NCBI GenBank assembly: GCA_018716365.1
Contig: DVKA01000273.1
Span: forward strand, 1-6,914
Source: Candidatus Caccocola faecipullorum
GTDB taxonomy: Bacteria; Synergistota; Synergistia; Synergistales; Synergistaceae
Reading direction: 5' to 3'
Length of the DNA stretch: 6,914 bases
The position numbers were made by a program, and so were the translations under genes. Below are positions 6,704-6,914 of this stretch, one piece after another (position 1 is the stretch's first letter; every line of letters starts with the position of its first letter). The notes below the pieces were generated by a model. The model searched no databases. It was given only the letters and a program-made list of their open reading frames with translations, and had not been told where the DNA came from.

Positions 6704-6914
6704 ATGGAAAAGAGAGAACTTGTAATACTTGGCGCCGGCCCTGCCGGACTTGCGGCCGCGGTCTACGGACGCCGCGCCGACCTCGACACGCTCATTCTTG
6801 AGAAGGGCGCCGCGGGCGGACAGATCAACATAACCGACGAAATCGAGAACTGGCCCGGAACGATTCACTCGACCGGTTCAGAGCTCGGAGAGACCTTCCG
6901 CAAGCACGCCGAGC
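6704..6914 (+). CDS. trxB: Thioredoxin reductase, N-terminal part (cut by window edge)
   Basis: The first 70 residues of an FAD-dependent pyridine nucleotide-disulfide oxidoreductase are present. Residues 6-19 carry the FAD-binding dinucleotide fold (VILGAGPAGLAAAV), with an acidic end at E33. GGQINITDEIENWPG follows at 38-52. This GGQI..T..IENxPG pattern is typical of bacterial low-molecular-weight thioredoxin reductase, which moves electrons from NADPH to thioredoxin. The redox-active CxxC and the NADPH domain lie beyond the window, so a related flavoprotein such as a ferredoxin- or NADH-linked reductase cannot be excluded. ATG 6704 is preceded by GAGAGGA (6687-6693) at a slightly long spacing of 10 bases. 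The AT-rich spacer before it suggests separate transcription from the prfA-prmC cluster. Confidence 0.88.
   Translation, partial: MEKRELVILGAGPAGLAAAVYGRRADLDTLILEKGAAGGQINITDEIENWPGTIHSTGSELGETFRKHAE

Overview
The window is a compact, all plus-strand stretch of bacterial housekeeping genes: polA, rpmE, thyX, a DUF1385 (YqhQ-type) membrane protein gene, prfA, prmC and the 5' end of trxB. All genes except the edge-truncated trxB look intact, with no frameshift, insertion sequence, tRNA, CRISPR array or sign of recent transfer. Coding DNA is GC-rich with long antisense shadow frames, while the short spacers between transcription units are AT-rich. The combination of thyX with bL31, DUF1385, prfA and prmC, a proofreading-defective PolA, and a GC-rich genome that still uses many ATA isoleucine codons fits an anaerobic bacterium, most plausibly a member of the Synergistota. 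That placement is inferred from protein style and gene order and is not proven here.

Region by region. Bases 1-50 hold a short leader ending in a Shine-Dalgarno that supports a PolA start at 51. Bases 51-2609 encode DNA polymerase I, with an intact 5' nuclease, a shortened and apparently dead 3'-5' exonuclease domain, and a polymerase domain whose motif C reads HDS instead of HDE. Bases 2610-2735 contain two small GC-rich hairpins, a clear sigma70-type promoter and a near-palindrome touching the ribosome binding site of rpmE, which starts at TTG 2736. A strong rho-independent terminator follows rpmE. From 3064 to 6617, thyX, the DUF1385 gene, prfA and prmC form a tight cluster with overlaps of 4 and 17 bases and a 2-base gap, so they are probably co-transcribed and translationally coupled. 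An 86-base AT-rich spacer with a TATAAT box then leads into trxB, which runs off the right edge.

How the genes fit together. PolA and ThyX serve DNA repair and dTMP supply. bL31, release factor 1 and PrmC serve translation, and PrmC is the expected methylase of the GGQ glutamine of the release factor encoded just upstream. TrxB provides thiol reduction. The DUF1385 protein has no established role. I found no convincing undescribed multi-gene system. The best second-look items are the rpmE leader hairpin, the altered PolA catalytic motif C and the vestigial PolA proofreading domain.
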